64,000 nt of DNA. Origin: Pseudoflavitalea sp. G-6-1-2. Lineage in GTDB: Bacteria; Bacteroidota; Bacteroidia; Chitinophagales; Chitinophagaceae. This document shows, in pieces, positions 17,000-24,884 of the stretch (positions are counted from its first letter, which is position 1; each line of letters starts with the position of its first letter). The notes beneath the pieces are model-generated. The model made no database searches, was not told where the DNA came from, and saw only the letters and a list, made by a program, of their open reading frames with translations. The stretch covers positions 1 through 64,000 of the forward strand of contig NZ_JABBGB010000004.1 of the NCBI RefSeq assembly GCF_012927185.1, given 5' to 3'. Made by a program: the position numbers and the translations under genes.

Positions 17000-17701
17000 A
17001 TGGCAAAGGAATTTTATAACGTCACGTATAAGACCTACCTGAATGATCGGGTAAAAGCAGTCCCATTCAGGGACTCTGAAACTTTCCCGTTATACATTCA
17101 GATCACTTACGACCGGAGAACAACTGCCATAAAGAGCTATTATTTCGAGATATTCCAGCAGGTCAAATACGACTACACAAACACTTCCCTCCGGGACATT
17201 GAACAACTGGAAAACAACGCCATTAACTACGTCATAAATTGGTATTCTGAAAAGTTCGATTTAAACCTGTTTCCTGCGTGGTATCGCATGTTCAGCAAAG
17301 ACATTTTGGAGAGCTTGGATATACCTTTTAAAAACTGGCTTGCAGCATTCCTGCAGAAACAAAAGATTAGTGGTTTTGGCGCATTGATTGAAGCAGGCAT
17401 TCACCAAGTTTCTGCACTGCAAATACTGGAAGAAATACACACAATTTTCCCTTCAGATTTGTACACAAAGATGTTGGCAGAAGCGGCGAAGGAAGCCCCG
17501 CCTTTTATTCCTTTATCTGCCTACGTCCGCACACGCAAGAACACCCCATTTTGCCTGCCCCTGCACGAATGGTTAACGCTTCAGAACTCCCAAGAGATAG
17601 ACGACTTCATGAATGAAAGCCCGGAATGTTGGGGCTATGATATTCTAAAAATCATCCGCTACATCAAGCAATTATTGTATCCGAAAGGCTTTGAACAGTA
17701 A
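17000..17701 (+). CDS. Island protein of unknown function
   Basis: A 233-residue soluble protein that I do not recognise. An in-frame TTG lies at 16994, but the ATG at 17000 is the better start. The N-terminal 60 residues (FPLYIQITYDRRTTAIKSYYFEI) resemble in style the arm-type DNA-binding domain found at the start of Bacteroidota tyrosine integrases; no catalytic domain follows. The remainder is helical with many aromatic residues. It is transcribed divergently from the recombinase across a palindrome, so a directionality or target-binding factor is conceivable, but this is speculation. Confidence 0.7.
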   Translation: MAKEFYNVTYKTYLNDRVKAVPFRDSETFPLYIQITYDRRTTAIKSYYFEIFQQVKYDYTNTSLRDIEQLENNAINYVINWYSEKFDLNLFPAWYRMFSKDILESLDIPFKNWLAAFLQKQKISGFGALIEAGIHQVSALQILEEIHTIFPSDLYTKMLAEAAKEAPPFIPLSAYVRTRKNTPFCLPLHEWLTLQNSQEIDDFMNESPECWGYDILKIIRYIKQLLYPKGFEQ

Positions 17702-17704
17702 CGA

Positions 17705-17922
17705 GCAATTTTCGGCAATTGCACCATTTCTGAACAACGAGGCGACGGCTGTGCCTCGCCCTGCCAGATGTACCGTTGTCGGACAACGGACACTGTCACG
17801 CCCTCCGAAGTCGGGCGTGAAACCCAGAATACCACCCATGCACACAGCATGATCAACAGTGCAACAATTAAACGAAACGGCAATGGGCAAGCGGTGTTAT
17901 TGTAATGCAATAACCGCTTGCC
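17705..17922. other. Cluster of five hairpins in a gene-poor stretch (17702-18100)
   Basis: Consecutive inverted repeats: 17705-17710/17717-17722; 17738-17743/17753-17758; 17773-17779/1783-17789 (i.e. right arm 17783-17789); 17796-17803/17813-17820; and 17887-17902/17908-17921 (8+6 bp with a 2-nt bulge). The stretch is GC-richer than its surroundings. It could be a structured RNA, an oriT-like region or a repeat element. Minus-strand frames of 72 and 100 codons cross it, but they look like by-products of the repeats. Confidence 0.5.
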
Positions 17923-18100
17923 TGCTGCTCCCGTTGGTCGCATCAGGGAAAACAAAATCATAAAATATGGATGAAAACAACATCATAAAAAGTGATGCTG
18001 ACCAAAGAAAAAAAGACAGTATTTTTTCCACGGAATAGGGAAAAGGGGTTGCAAAGGCCCGCTAAAGCCAGAGTGCGTTTCCGGTGGTTTTGGAGCCGTC

Positions 18101-18412
18101 CTAGAAAGGCGTTTTCCGGTTGAGCTTCGGCAGCTTCTTGGGGTAGGTTGGGATTGGCTTTGGCGGCACAAAAACTATAGCAAAAAACGTTGCCAACGCG
18201 TATGGATCGTCTATTATCTTCCTCAGCATTTTTACCTGTTCTTCGTGTGAATATTCAGGTTTCAATCGGTTGTCAATTTCCAGTCTGTTAATTAATGCAG
18301 ATAAGGATATATGCTCCAAATAAAAACGGATAATTTGTTCCGGTGTTCTATTCCAAAAACAGCAAAGAACTGCGAAGTCTTCAGTTATGTTTATTTTCTG
18401 TTCCCGGTACAT
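18101..18412 (-). CDS. Hypothetical island protein (103 aa)
   Basis: A 103-residue protein without recognisable family. The central part is helical (IIRFYLEHISLSALINRLEID, EEQVKMLRKIIDD) and the C-terminus is a basic, proline-rich tail ending KLPKLNRKTPF. The start at 18412 overlaps the end of the preceding gene by 22 nt, indicating translational coupling in a three-gene minus-strand cluster. Confidence 0.6.
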   Translation of the reverse strand: MYREQKINITEDFAVLCCFWNRTPEQIIRFYLEHISLSALINRLEIDNRLKPEYSHEEQVKMLRKIIDDPYALATFFAIVFVPPKPIPTYPKKLPKLNRKTPF

Positions 18413-18795
18413 GCAAGTTGTTTTTCATATTGTTTGTACCACTCGCTGATTATCCTTTTTCTTTCCACAGCTAATTCAATGGGGTTATGAATTTGTTCCT
18501 GCACCTTGGTCAATGCCAGCAGAAATGGTAAAGCAATTTTTCTTTTCAATTCAGAAGGTTCATCAGGCAGCCCATCCCGCGCATCGGTCATTGCATTGAA
18601 AAGCAAAGCAGCCGCAGCCTGCGCATTGGTTCTTCCTTGAAACTGCACTCCGCATAAGGATAGCTCAGCAATAAAACCTTCAATGGCAGATGCAGGCGCT
18701 ATGCCAAGACATCTGCACAACTCCCTGAAGCCCGGAGGGTATACTGCAGATACCACAAACGGGCCAGCCTTGATGAATCCTTGTTTCTGTTTCAT
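18391..18795 (-). CDS. Hypothetical island protein (134 aa)
   Basis: A 134-residue, mainly helical protein of unknown function. It has a Cys pair near the N-terminus (ELCRCLGIA), an Ala-rich helix (GRTNAQAAAALLFNAM) and a charged C-terminal helix (ELAVERKRIISEWYKQYEKQ). No membrane segment or signal peptide is visible. It is the middle gene of the cluster, 48 nt after the 84-residue gene and overlapping the next by 22 nt. Confidence 0.65.
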   Translation of the reverse strand: MKQKQGFIKAGPFVVSAVYPPGFRELCRCLGIAPASAIEGFIAELSLCGVQFQGRTNAQAAAALLFNAMTDARDGLPDEPSELKRKIALPFLLALTKVQEQIHNPIELAVERKRIISEWYKQYEKQLACTGNRK

Positions 18796-18843
18796 AGGGT
18801 AGCTTTTGGATAGGTCAACCTTCCGCCGCTGACCAGATCCTAT

Positions 18844-19098
18844 TTATGCGCAAGTGGTATACATTGTATGAGCCGTTTCTATCAGGTTGCCGATCCTTCT
18901 GACAAAATCCATTAGCAACCATTTTTCCCCGCGCTCCAGGTCTCCATAACTTTCTGTAACCAGAGTATTTCGTAAATGGTCGAGTTCTTCTCTGGTATGA
19001 TCAATTGTATCACCATTAAAGAACTGCTGAAGGTTAGTCCGGAAATCACCGGATAACTTGAACTCAGGCAAGGCTGAGGAAGTGTTAGCAGGTGTCAT
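18844..19098 (-). CDS. Hypothetical island protein (84 aa)
   Basis: An 84-residue acidic helical protein with no family I can name (REELDHLRNTLVTESYGDLE, WLLMDFVRRIGNLIETAHTMY). It is first in a three-gene minus-strand cluster. Its mRNA leader would contain the long nested hairpin at 19158-19266, whose edge is 60 nt upstream of the ATG, so folding could control translation or transcription of the cluster. Confidence 0.6.
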   Translation of the reverse strand: MTPANTSSALPEFKLSGDFRTNLQQFFNGDTIDHTREELDHLRNTLVTESYGDLERGEKWLLMDFVRRIGNLIETAHTMYTTCA

Positions 19099-19157
19099 AG
19101 GAATTATATTGAAGTGAGAAGAAGGGTAAATAAAAAAAGACGTGGGTTAGTCCCTAC

Positions 19158-19266
19158 GTCTCCAAGGGCTACGACACCCCGACAACGAATAAGGACGCCC
19201 ACGCCGTAACGTGAGCGATTTACCTTATTTCTCGTTGTCAAACAAAAGGTCGTAGAATTTGGAGAC
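19158..19266. ncRNA. Long nested hairpin: candidate structured leader RNA or small RNA
   Basis: Six co-linear helices nest perfectly: 19158-19165/19259-19266 (8 bp), 19169-19175/19249-19255 (7), 19181-19188/19232-19239 (8), 19188-19194/19223-19229 (about 7, sharing one base), 19196-19198/19215-19217 (3) and 19200-19203/19210-19213 (4, loop CCGTAA). About 36 bp form in 109 nt. It lies in the 394-nt gap 19099-19492, upstream of the minus-strand cluster. It matches no family I know; strand is undetermined. Confidence 0.6.
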
Positions 19267-19492
19267 CGAGAATAAAGCAAACACGCTTAAATATCTTATG
19301 TGTTCGCAAATCTATATTAAGAATCAGGAACTATCGTACAAAATCATTTTAAAGGAAATTAATCTCCTAATAAAGTTAATAAATGATATTTAAAATACCA
19401 AATACATACATTAAATATCTCACATTTCCTCAAATGTTCAGTTGTTCCTTTTTTTCTGTTAGTTGCCTTTGAATCATCATAAAAAGGCAAAA

Positions 19493-19720
19493 ATGCCAGT
19501 AAGAAGAAAGCGATATAACAGAATAAAACTTGTTCTCTATGAGAATGAGAAAAGTAATGGGTGGCTTGCAGAAAAGGTAGGTGTGAAAACGGTTACCGTT
19601 TCCAAATGGTGCTCGAATGTGAATCAACCGTCAATTGCCACTTTGTATGTAATTGCGGACGCTCTGGAGGTGAGTGTATTTGACCTCTTAGTCCCCAATG
19701 GTCATGCAAAGAAAAACTAG
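19493..19720 (+). CDS. XRE-family helix-turn-helix regulator
   Basis: A 75-residue single-domain DNA-binding protein. The ATG at 19493 is preceded by AAAAAGG and gives the typical Bacteroidota start MPVRRKRYNRIKLVL. The helix-turn-helix is NGWLAEKVGVKTVTVSKW followed by QPSIATLYVIADALEV. Proteins of this subfamily often accompany restriction and other defence genes as controllers. It lies 244 nt upstream of the SIR2-Argonaute gene on the same strand and is its most likely regulator. Confidence 0.85.
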   Translation: MPVRRKRYNRIKLVLYENEKSNGWLAEKVGVKTVTVSKWCSNVNQPSIATLYVIADALEVSVFDLLVPNGHAKKN

Positions 19721-19964
19721 GGCCAGAAAACTCCGCTAACATTGAGATTCCTCCTCTATCAAACAAGCGGTATACTATTTTAATTTCCTAAGATAACCAC
19801 CTACTCTACCTCCTTTATTAAGAGCTATATCTATTAAAATTCGTATAATTGTTATCCACCGTTCCATTATTCAGATCATAGTTGCTACCCTTTATTAGCT
19901 CATTAGGATGCCATGCGGATGGCTTACATCCGTAAAGCGCCTTTTAGTTTATATTTTATTAAAC

Positions 19965-22900
19965 ATGACCTCATCTATGGAATACGAATTGCCGTATGAT
20001 GCCTTCTTAAGGACCCTTAAACAGAATACCGATACAAGCCATGTTGTTCTTTTGGGAGCAGGAGCTTCCATTAGTTCAGGAATACAGTCAGCAGCAGACT
20101 GCATTTGGGAGTGGAAAAGGGATATATTCCTGACCCACAACACGCATCTTCCCAGTGAATACAAGGAGTATAAAAGTGATACGGTCCAGCGCAGTATTCA
20201 AAACTGGTTGGACAACCAAGGTGGCTACCCCATAGAAGGAGCAATTAACGAATATTCCTTTTACGCAGAGAAGGCCTACCCGATCGACGACATCCGCCGA
20301 AAATACTTCGAGAACATTTGCCGAAATAAGATTCCGAACACCGGTTACATGATTCTCAGCCTACTGGCGAAGGTCGGTATGGTTAGAACTGTGTTTACCA
20401 CTAACTTCGACGACCTTGTAGAAAAGGCAGCCTACCTTTCAAACATTACTCCTTTTGCTGTTTCTCTGTCTAATCCCCAGGAGATACACCGGCCAGAAAG
20501 CAATGATCATGTGCTAACTGTTGCCCTCCATGGTGATTTTAAATACGGCCCTCTAAAAAACACGGCGCAAGAGCTAGATGCCCAGCATGAGGTCTTTACT
20601 CAGGCCTTGACTGACCATCTGAAAAACAAACATTTAATTATATGCGGATACAGCGGACGCGATAAAGCACTGATGACCGCATTAAAGACCGCTTATGAGG
20701 CTCCGGGATCTGGCATGGTGTTCTGGTGCGGATATGGTAGTTACATGAATAATGATGTAAAAGAATTTCTTGACCATGCCAGAACTCACGGTCGTAGTGC
20801 CTTCTATGTTGCTACAGAAGGATTTGATATAACTATGTACCAAGCAGCAATGACATGCTTTAAAGGTAATGCCCCTTATGAGGTGGAACTGGAAAAAATA
20901 ATAAGGGACAGGCCTGATGAAACTAGAATAAATACTCCCTTTTCTATTACATCGGGACATTACCATAATTTATTGAAAAGTAACTTGTTTCCTATCATTT
21001 TTCCCACAGAAGTTTTCCAATTCAAAACAACCCATACAAATGAGACTGACCTATGGCAGTTTATCAAAGCCAATGCGCTCAATAGTAACATTGTAGCAGT
21101 CCCTCTAAAAGGAGTTGTTTATTGTTTTAGTACACAAACTACCATAAGGCAGATTTTTGGCTCAGTTATACTGGGCAATATTCAAAGAACACCCGTGACT
21201 TATAAGGAGGTAAAGAACGGAACTCAGTTTCGTAAGTTATTCTTATCGGCCATAATTCAATCAATTTGCAGCAAATACTCACTTCAGACTGATGGTTGGT
21301 CAAACATTTATCTGCCGCAAACAAAGAACCAAAAGATTCTTAACGGTGTAACATATGATGTTTACGATGCCTTTGAGTTATCCCTTTTTTTTGATGTTAA
21401 TGCATTTGGAGCTAAGCCATATGCCTACATAAGTGTGAAACCTTCTTTTTATCTTCCAACAGATGTGAAAGTAAGTAAGGAGGTCAGGCTAGCGCTCGGC
21501 AAAGAACACCATCAAAAGATTATGGGAACAAGGCCAAATGTTGGTTACAGCAACCAAATTGAAGTTTTCCGCAATGCCATTTTCCCTAACGACAAATCAA
21601 TTTCGTTGGAGTTTCCCAATGAACAGGCCTCTGATTTTAAATTTCAATTAGGAGCTAACCCAATGCTTGTGGCCATCACTAGCCAACAGGGAGGATATGT
21701 GATCAATTTCCCACAGGACTTTAATAGTAAGGCTATTGTACATCATGGCGTCCAATATAGAGAGCCGCTAATGCAGTTTTTTGACAGAACAACTGCTCGG
21801 ATGGAACCTGATTTTCACCCAATGAGGGGCTTAATCAAACATGGCCCCTACGATTTCCCCCTTAATGGTAACCTTTACGACGCAGAAGTAAACCTAGGTA
21901 TTATTTGTCCCTTAGGCTTTGAAACCCAACTATTCAATTTCTTAAACCGCCTTAACCGCCCACAGCCATCAGGCACTTATAACCCAGACTACCTGATTGA
22001 CTACCCTGGCTTTAATGCTGCATATGCTGTGCCGCTCAACATTGCCGACCCTAAAAGTGATTTGTGGCAAACAATAGTAGATCCTTCTGGAAATGATCAT
22101 TTGACAACCGCCAGAGATTTAGCAGAGAAAATAAAAAAAAGCCTTAATCAGTTTGATGGAATCAGCAAGCGCCACGTGGTAGTAATATTTATCCCAGAAA
22201 AATATGAGCCGTATACCCGTGTAGAAACCGACACAGAAGTGTTTAATCTGCACGACTACATTAAGGCTTATGCGGCTCAAAAAAATTTGGCGACACAGTT
22301 TCTAAGGGAAGACACCTTCATAGACAATTTATTTTGTCAGGTTAATTGGTGGCTATCTCTGTCTTTCTATGTTAAGAGTCAGCGAACTCCATGGGTACTG
22401 CAAGGACTTGACCAGCATACCGCTTTTGTTGGTATAGGGTACAGTGTAAAACGAAAAGAAAAGAATAGTCACGTTGCTCTGGGTTGTAGCCACATCTATA
22501 ACGCTTATGGACAGGGGCTAAAGTATCGACTGACGAAAGTGGAGGATTGTGAATTTGATAGAAAAAACAACCCTTATTTATCGTATTCCGAAGCCTACAA
22601 ATTCGGCAACATGATCAGGGATCTTTTTCTCACAAGTTCAGGGCAAATACCCAAAAGGGTAGTTGTACACAAAAGAACACATTTTAAGGAGGCCGAAATT
22701 AAGGGGATAACCGATAGCTTGAGAAAATCGGGTATTACTCTAATAGATCTTGTTGAAGTCAATTTTGAAGGCGATGCCAGATTTATACTTCAAAATATCT
22801 ATCAGCAGAGCATTACCCCGAATTTCTTCCCATTACATCGAGGTTCTTGCTTTGTCCTCGACCGCACTTCAGCATTACTCTGGACGCATGGAGTAGCCCC

Positions 22901-23165
22901 ATCTGTGAAAGATGAAGTCAAAAGAAGTTATTTTCTCGGCGGGAAAAGTATTCCAGTACCGCTTAAGGTCATCAAACATTACGGTTCCAGCAACATTGAC
23001 ACCATAGCAACTGAAATTCTTGGACTAACCAAAGTAAATTGGAATAGCTTCGATATGTACGCAAAACTTCCAGCCACACTGCAATCGTCGAACGAAATCG
23101 CGAGGATTGCTTGGTTGCTTAATAGGTTTGAAGGGAAGAATTATGATTACCGACATTTTATGTAA
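19965..23165 (+). CDS. Single-chain SIR2-APAZ-short Argonaute (SPARSA-type defence NADase)
   Basis: A 1066-residue fusion. Residues 20-300 are a SIR2-like domain: nucleotide loop LLGAGAS (29-35), catalytic Asn147 in TTNFDD, His189 in ALHGD, then LIICGYSGRD. The middle (about 330-700) would be the APAZ region. From about 735 there is a MID-PIWI module: RHVVVIFIP, the guide 5'-phosphate pocket style HDYIKAYAAQKN, a PIWI start FVGIGYS and PKRVVVHKRTHF. The slicer Asp of the first motif is replaced (GIGYS), so it should not cut nucleic acid. In known SPARSA systems guide-directed target binding activates NAD+ depletion and kills infected cells. Here both parts are in one chain. The start at 19965 is chosen over 19908 for lack of domain upstream; 19977 is also possible. 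Confidence 0.88.
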   Translation: MTSSMEYELPYDAFLRTLKQNTDTSHVVLLGAGASISSGIQSAADCIWEWKRDIFLTHNTHLPSEYKEYKSDTVQRSIQNWLDNQGGYPIEGAINEYSFYAEKAYPIDDIRRKYFENICRNKIPNTGYMILSLLAKVGMVRTVFTTNFDDLVEKAAYLSNITPFAVSLSNPQEIHRPESNDHVLTVALHGDFKYGPLKNTAQELDAQHEVFTQALTDHLKNKHLIICGYSGRDKALMTALKTAYEAPGSGMVFWCGYGSYMNNDVKEFLDHARTHGRSAFYVATEGFDITMYQAAMTCFKGNAPYEVELEKIIRDRPDETRINTPFSITSGHYHNLLKSNLFPIIFPTEVFQFKTTHTNETDLWQFIKANALNSNIVAVPLKGVVYCFSTQTTIRQIFGSVILGNIQRTPVTYKEVKNGTQFRKLFLSAIIQSICSKYSLQTDGWSNIYLPQTKNQKILNGVTYDVYDAFELSLFFDVNAFGAKPYAYISVKPSFYLPTDVKVSKEVRLALGKEHHQKIMGTRPNVGYSNQIEVFRNAIFPNDKSISLEFPNEQASDFKFQLGANPMLVAITSQQGGYVINFPQDFNSKAIVHHGVQYREPLMQFFDRTTARMEPDFHPMRGLIKHGPYDFPLNGNLYDAEVNLGIICPLGFETQLFNFLNRLNRPQPSGTYNPDYLIDYPGFNAAYAVPLNIADPKSDLWQTIVDPSGNDHLTTARDLAEKIKKSLNQFDGISKRHVVVIFIPEKYEPYTRVETDTEVFNLHDYIKAYAAQKNLATQFLREDTFIDNLFCQVNWWLSLSFYVKSQRTPWVLQGLDQHTAFVGIGYSVKRKEKNSHVALGCSHIYNAYGQGLKYRLTKVEDCEFDRKNNPYLSYSEAYKFGNMIRDLFLTSSGQIPKRVVVHKRTHFKEAEIKGITDSLRKSGITLIDLVEVNFEGDARFILQNIYQQSITPNFFPLHRGSCFVLDRTSALLWTHGVAPSVKDEVKRSYFLGGKSIPVPLKVIKHYGSSNIDTIATEILGLTKVNWNSFDMYAKLPATLQSSNEIARIAWLLNRFEGKNYDYRHFM

Positions 23166-23466
23166 CCCCTATATTTCATTGATATCCAAGCACTAATCAC
23201 GCTAAACCATCCTCTATTCTGATTATAATCAATTAGTGGTTCACCCAAAAGTATTTTGTGAAAGAGTGTAATATTTAGGTACATTTAACTACTTACAATA
23301 AGATCCTCCGTTGTTTAGGCTAATAAACATAGTGTGATAGATTTCTATCTATATGAAAGTCGCCTCATTCAACGCCGTCCCTTTAGAATACGACCTATTA
23401 TATCATTCCAATCTAGGGTTACAGGCGTAGCCTTAAATTCCCATATTTGTTAATAACAACACCGAA
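23166..23466 (+). other. 301-nt gap without gene
   Basis: AT-rich. I see no open frame, terminator or tRNA. Near its end, ATATTTG at 23442-23448 lies about 18 nt before the next ATG and could be part of a weak -7 element. Confidence 0.4.
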
Positions 23467-24762
23467 ATGACACAGAAATCATTTAATAGTATTTTAGTGC
23501 TATTATCTTTAGGCATTATTTTATGTTTAAGTTTTGTAGCATTTACTGAATTAACTTCAAAAGAAACTACGTTACTTGGTATTGTTCTAACAGTGCTTTC
23601 ATTTATCGCATCATGGTTAGTGTCAAAATATTTCGCAGATAAATCACATAAGCATGCGATCGAAGAAGTAAAAGAACAACATTTGTCTAACCTAAGAACG
23701 TATGCTTTGAATGCAGCAGAAAAAGTCAATAACTTATCTAATGAGTTAGCGCGACTATCTGTTTATCTTCAGCAAGAACTCGAGGAGGATGATGATGAGC
23801 TGAGCACAGAAGAATTGTATTTATCAAGTTACGAAAGACTTGAAAGTGCTGTTCACATAATCAATACTTTAAAATCCGTGAATGACACTTATTTAAGTGA
23901 CTGGAAAGGCGTTATTGGAGAAGAATTAGACGAAAAACTTGAGGAACAGCAGGAAAGAGAAAACGAACTAAAAGAGTTGGTGGAAAAAGTCGAACAAATC
24001 ATCAAAAACAAGCCACAAGAAAGCCAACTTAATCAGCTTGAAGTGCAAAACATCAGTAAACAAATTAATGACTTAAGAAAAGAGCTTAATTTAACATTAA
24101 ATAGTGTTAGCGGAACATTTGTAAGACCCCTTAGAAACATCCCAAAAACGACAAAAGAAAATGTTCAAAATCATTGCCCTCAATGCAATACAAGCATTTC
24201 ATATAAACAAAGACCCAAAGCATCAAGTATCAAGTTCTTAAACTGCACCCACTGTTCAATAAAACTATCCTCAACTTGGTCTAAAGACTTAGGTTTTGTT
24301 TTGGCAGGAGAGACATTCATTGAAGAAACAGTAAAGTGTGCAACCTGCCATGCCAATATTAGTACCCTTCTAAGCAACTTCCCAACTTCCAAATCTGTGA
24401 CAGAATGTGCAGCCTGTGGAGAAGCAAATCAAATTGTTAGAACAGCAAAGAGTATAACAATAAGCAAAGTTAATAAACCCAAAAACCAACCGATAGTAGT
24501 CAATGCCAGCCAGATTGATAATTCAAACTTTGAGATTATCATTGATGAAAATATTCTACTACAAATACAAAATCTGCTTCCCGCTCAACCTTGGCCGAAA
24601 GGAACTCACAAGGAAATAAGCCAGAAACTGAATCTAAACCCCAAAGTCACTAGCAAACACATTCAGGAACTAATACGTCGAGGAATTTTTAAACCACAAA
24701 TTGATGGTGTTCTTTATGAAGCCATTAGAAATGATTCTGCACCTACTCCCTCGTCAAATTAA
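23467..24762 (+). CDS. Membrane-anchored coiled-coil, zinc-ribbon, winged-helix protein (unknown)
   Basis: A 431-residue protein of no family I know. Two N-terminal transmembrane helices (about 9-29 and 36-55) are followed by coiled coil (about 66-115 and 150-215, rich in Glu/Lys), then two Cys-rich units: CPQC/CTHC (237-240, about 260-263) and CATC/CAAC (about 291-294, 315-318), each like a zinc ribbon, and a C-terminal winged helix (WPKGTHKEISQKLNLNPKVT..HIQELIRRGIFKPQ). It lies 301 nt after the Argonaute gene on the same strand and 122 nt from the right attachment site. Its cytoplasmic part could sense nucleic acid and pass a signal to the membrane; this is inference. Confidence 0.75.
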   Translation: MTQKSFNSILVLLSLGIILCLSFVAFTELTSKETTLLGIVLTVLSFIASWLVSKYFADKSHKHAIEEVKEQHLSNLRTYALNAAEKVNNLSNELARLSVYLQQELEEDDDELSTEELYLSSYERLESAVHIINTLKSVNDTYLSDWKGVIGEELDEKLEEQQERENELKELVEKVEQIIKNKPQESQLNQLEVQNISKQINDLRKELNLTLNSVSGTFVRPLRNIPKTTKENVQNHCPQCNTSISYKQRPKASSIKFLNCTHCSIKLSSTWSKDLGFVLAGETFIEETVKCATCHANISTLLSNFPTSKSVTECAACGEANQIVRTAKSITISKVNKPKNQPIVVNASQIDNSNFEIIIDENILLQIQNLLPAQPWPKGTHKEISQKLNLNPKVTSKHIQELIRRGIFKPQIDGVLYEAIRNDSAPTPSSN

Positions 24763-24803
24763 GCAGCCTCACCAATTCAAATCGCGCAGCCCTAATTGTT
24801 CAT

Positions 24804-24820
24804 TTTAGGGTAACCCTAAA
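24804..24820. promoter_or_regulatory. 17-bp perfect palindrome near the right attachment site
   Basis: TTTAGGGT-A-ACCCTAAA, 8-bp arms around one central base, 64 nt inside the right 17-bp repeat. It could be a recombinase accessory site or a weak transcription stop. Confidence 0.4.
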
Positions 24821-24884
24821 TCACATATTTCTTTTTTAATATATAAAATACTGTTCATAAACTTCACTAGGTGTTCGTACCAGC

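Noticed and set aside
17000-17701. Tyrosine integrase
   Set aside because: Only an N-terminal resemblance; no R-H-R-Y catalytic residues in the remaining sequence.
17659-17961. 100- and 72-codon minus-strand frames in the hairpin region
   Set aside because: Both follow from GC-rich inverted repeats and overlap the 17000-17701 gene end; no start signal or family.
19158-19266. Retron msr-msd RNA
   Set aside because: Nested hairpins resemble one, but no reverse transcriptase is encoded in the element or window.
19965-23165. Catalytically active DNA-guided Argonaute nuclease
   Set aside because: The first catalytic Asp is Gly/Tyr (GIGYS) and the third motif reads HKRTHF without Asp, so slicing is not expected.
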